A DNA stretch of 5,850 bases from Betaproteobacteria bacterium RIFCSPLOWO2_02_FULL_68_150 (GTDB taxonomy: Bacteria; Pseudomonadota; Gammaproteobacteria; Burkholderiales; SG8-39), in NCBI GenBank assembly GCA_001771975.1, contig MERE01000181.1, positions 1 through 5,850 of the forward strand, read 5' to 3'. The notes under the pieces are model-generated. The model saw nothing but the letters and a program-made list of their open reading frames with translations, did not search any database and was not told where the DNA came from. Every line of letters begins with the position of its first letter. Positions within the stretch are counted from its first letter, which is position 1. Both the position numbers and the translations under genes were made by a program. Shown here in pieces: positions 3,642 through 5,850 of this stretch.

Positions 3642-5850
3642 ATGACAAGCCAGAATTCGTTGCTCGCGCCGGCTGCCGGCGGCCCGGTGCCGCGGGAGAT
3701 CCGCGTTCCCATCGCGGGCATGAGCTGCGCCTCGTGCGTGGCGCGGGTCGAGAAGGCGCTGCTGGCGGTGCCCGGCGTCACGGCCGCATCGGTGAATCTC
3801 GCGACCGAAGTGGCGACGCTGCAGGCGCCGCCGAGCGTCACGACGAACGCAATCCAGGAGGCGGTCACGAAAGCCGGCTACGAGGTCGGACGGGAGGAAT
3901 TCGATTTCGATATCCGCGGCATGACCTGCGGCAGCTGCGTCGCGCGGGTCGAGCGCGCGCTCGGCAAGGCGAGCGGCGTGCTATCGGTTTCGGTAAACCT
4001 CGCGACCGAGCGTGCGCGGGTCGTCGCAGTCGCCGGCACCGACCCGGATACGCTGCGTGCCGCGGTCCAGGACGCCGGATACGAAGCCACGCTTGCGGAC
4101 GCGGGCCAGGGGCAGGCGGGTGCCGCCGCAGCGCGGCGCGCGCTGCCGGACTGGTGGCCGGTCGCCGCTGGCGTTGCGCTGACCGTGCCGCTGGTTCTTC
4201 CGATGCTGGGGCACGTGTTCGACGCGCACTGGATGCTGCCGGGCTGGCTGCAGCTTGCCCTCGCCTCACTGGTCCAGTTCTGGCTCGGCGCGCGCTTCTA
4301 CCGCGCCGGCTGGAAAGCGCTCAAGGTGCTGACCGGCAACATGGATCTCCTGGTGGCCCTGGGCACCAGCGCGGCGTACGGCCTGTCGGTCTACGGGCTG
4401 TTCTTCGACGCCGGCGGGCACCTTTATTTCGAAGCCTCCGCGGCGCTGATCACGCTGATCCTGCTCGGCAAGTGGCTCGAGCAGCGCGCCAAGCGGCAGA
4501 CCACGGAAGCGATCCGCGCGCTCAATGCGCTACGGCCCGAGCGGGCGCGCGTGCGCCGCGGCGACCAGGACATCGAGGTGCCGCTGGCGGCGGTGAAGGT
4601 CGGCGATCTGGTGGTCGTGCGTCCCGGCGAGCGCGTGCCGGTCGACGGCGAGCTGCGCGAGGGACGCAGCCACGTCGACGAATCGCTCATCACCGGCGAG
4701 AGCCTGCCGGTCGCCAAGGGGCCGGGGGAGCGGGTCACCGGCGGCTCGATCAACGCCGATGGCCTGCTGTTGGTCGAGACGCGCGCCATCGGCGCCGAGA
4801 CCACGCTGGCGCGCATCATCCGGCTGGTGGAGGACGCGCAGGCCGCCAAGGCGCCCATCCAGCGCGTCGTCGACAGGGTGAGCGCGGTGTTCGTACCAAT
4901 CGTGCTGGTGCTCGCGCTCGCCACGCTGCTCGGCTGGGGGCTGGCGAACGGCGACTGGACGGTCGCGGTGCTCAACGCGGTGGCGGTCATGGTGATCGCC
5001 TGCCCCTGCGCGCTCGGGCTCGCCACGCCGACCGCGATCATGGCCGGAACCGGGGTCGCCGCACGCCACGGCATCCTGATCAAGGACGCCGAGGCGCTCG
5101 AAATCGCACATTCGATCACCACGGTCGCGTTCGACAAGACCGGCACGCTCACGGCCGGACAGCCGTCGCTGGTCGCGCTCGAGCCGCTGCACGGCGAGCG
5201 TCTCGAGCTGCTGCGCCTCGCCGCGGCGCTGCAGCAGGGAAGCAGCCACCCGCTCGCGCGCGCCGTGATGCTCGAAGCCGAGGCGAATCGCATCGCCGGC
5301 AGCGGAGCGACGGACGCCCGGGCGTTGCCCGGGCGCGGCGTCCAGGCGGTGATCGGCGGCCGCACGGTGTACCTGGGCAGCTCGCGCCTGATGAACGAGC
5401 TGGGCGTCGACACAACGGCGCTCGCGGAACGCGCTCGCGCGCTCGCGGGCCAAGGCCGCTCGGTGTCCTGGCTCGCCGTGGAACGCGACGGCGTACGCGC
5501 GCTGTCGGGACTGCTGGCGTTCGGCGATCGCGTCAAGCCCGGTGCGCGGCAAGCGATCGAGCAACTTCATCGGCAAGGCGTGAAGACCGTCATGCTGACC
5601 GGTGACAATCACGGCAGCGCCCGGGTCGCGGCAGAGGCGCTCGGCATCGACGAAGTGAGAGCGGAGGTTCTTCCGGCCGACAAGGCGCGCACCGTCGCCC
5701 AGTTGAAACGCGCGGGCACCGTGGTCGCCATGGTGGGCGATGGCATCAACGACGCACCCGCCCTCGCGGCGGCCGACGTCGGCATTGCCATGGCCACCGG
5801 GACCGATGTCGCCATGCACACCGCCGGCATCACACTGATGCGCGGCGACC
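3642..5850 (+). CDS. copA: Cu(I)-exporting P1B-type ATPase CopA, 3'-truncated
   Basis: The frame from ATG 3642 stays open to the window end (736 residues visible; double-HMA CopA proteins are usually a little over 800). AGGGA at 3632-3636 is a modest ribosome-binding site. Two N-terminal HMA domains carry MSCASC (C29, C32) and MTCGSC (C96, C99). Membrane helices begin at about W171. Further landmarks are the actuator TGES (351-354), the CPC ion-binding site (454-456), the phosphorylation motif DKTGT with D498, the nucleotide-domain SSHP (H536, P537; many relatives have SEHP), and GDGINDAP (699-706). CPC plus twin CxxC domains define Cu(I)/Ag(I) pumps, which export from cytoplasm to periplasm using ATP. 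The last two helices, with the usual YN and MxxSS copper residues, lie outside the window, so Cu(I) specificity rests on CPC, the HMA domains and the context. copZ lies divergently upstream. ATG 3612 is in frame but falls within the predicted promoter. Confidence 0.95.
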   Translation, partial: MTSQNSLLAPAAGGPVPREIRVPIAGMSCASCVARVEKALLAVPGVTAASVNLATEVATLQAPPSVTTNAIQEAVTKAGYEVGREEFDFDIRGMTCGSCVARVERALGKASGVLSVSVNLATERARVVAVAGTDPDTLRAAVQDAGYEATLADAGQGQAGAAAARRALPDWWPVAAGVALTVPLVLPMLGHVFDAHWMLPGWLQLALASLVQFWLGARFYRAGWKALKVLTGNMDLLVALGTSAAYGLSVYGLFFDAGGHLYFEASAALITLILLGKWLEQRAKRQTTEAIRALNALRPERARVRRGDQDIEVPLAAVKVGDLVVVRPGERVPVDGELREGRSHVDESLITGESLPVAKGPGERVTGGSINADGLLLVETRAIGAETTLARIIRLVEDAQAAKAPIQRVVDRVSAVFVPIVLVLALATLLGWGLANGDWTVAVLNAVAVMVIACPCALGLATPTAIMAGTGVAARHGILIKDAEALEIAHSITTVAFDKTGTLTAGQPSLVALEPLHGERLELLRLAAALQQGSSHPLARAVMLEAEANRIAGSGATDARALPGRGVQAVIGGRTVYLGSSRLMNELGVDTTALAERARALAGQGRSVSWLAVERDGVRALSGLLAFGDRVKPGARQAIEQLHRQGVKTVMLTGDNHGSARVAAEALGIDEVRAEVLPADKARTVAQLKRAGTVVAMVGDGINDAPALAAADVGIAMATGTDVAMHTAGITLMRGD

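Noticed and set aside
3734..5605. + strand open frame of 623 codons overlapping copA in another frame
   Set aside because: The product is Arg/Gly/Ala low complexity, while the copA frame carries every P1B ATPase motif in order over the same bases.
4530..5819. - strand open frame of 429 codons opposite copA
   Set aside because: No motifs; it lies entirely within the confirmed copA coding region.

Overview
This GC-rich window has the codon use and gene style of a proteobacterium. The CopA and CopG-like sequences suggest a beta- or gammaproteobacterium, but that is an inference from family resemblance and not a taxonomic call. Almost everything recognisable concerns copper/heavy-metal handling and periplasmic thiol chemistry. 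I see no transposase, integrase, rRNA, tRNA or CRISPR array.

Left half, all on the + strand. The window opens inside a DUF411 (CopG-like) gene ending at 359. A 45-bp gap with a 15-bp palindrome follows, then a tight cluster: a membrane-anchored DUF1573 protein (405-974), a CcdA/DsbD-type thiol-transporting membrane protein (979-1761), and a small membrane protein with a CPVC motif (1766-2212). The last two genes each start 4 nt after the previous stop, with near-identical junctions and no Shine-Dalgarno, so they look translationally coupled. After a 93-bp gap come a secreted Spy/CpxP-like protein with a Gly/Met/Tyr-rich tandem repeat (2306-2887) and a small SHOCT-domain membrane protein (2909-3157), each with its own ribosome-binding site.

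Right half. A copper chaperone of the CopZ type lies on the - strand (3297-3488). Diverging from it is a Cu(I)-exporting P1B-type ATPase, CopA (3642 to the window end, 3' end cut off). The 153 bp between them hold two CueR/MerR-type promoter elements, back to back, sharing 19 of 22 bases and each pointing at its own gene.

How the parts may fit: CopZ carries Cu(I) in the cytoplasm and CopA pumps it to the periplasm. The CopG-like and Spy-like proteins would bind metal or protect proteins there. The CcdA-like protein, possibly with its CPVC neighbour, could supply reducing equivalents across the membrane to keep periplasmic cysteines reduced. Copper efflux is well supported by motifs. The link to the redox module is inferred from gene order alone. 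The best candidate for something undescribed is the CcdA-like/CPVC pair inside a copper locus.
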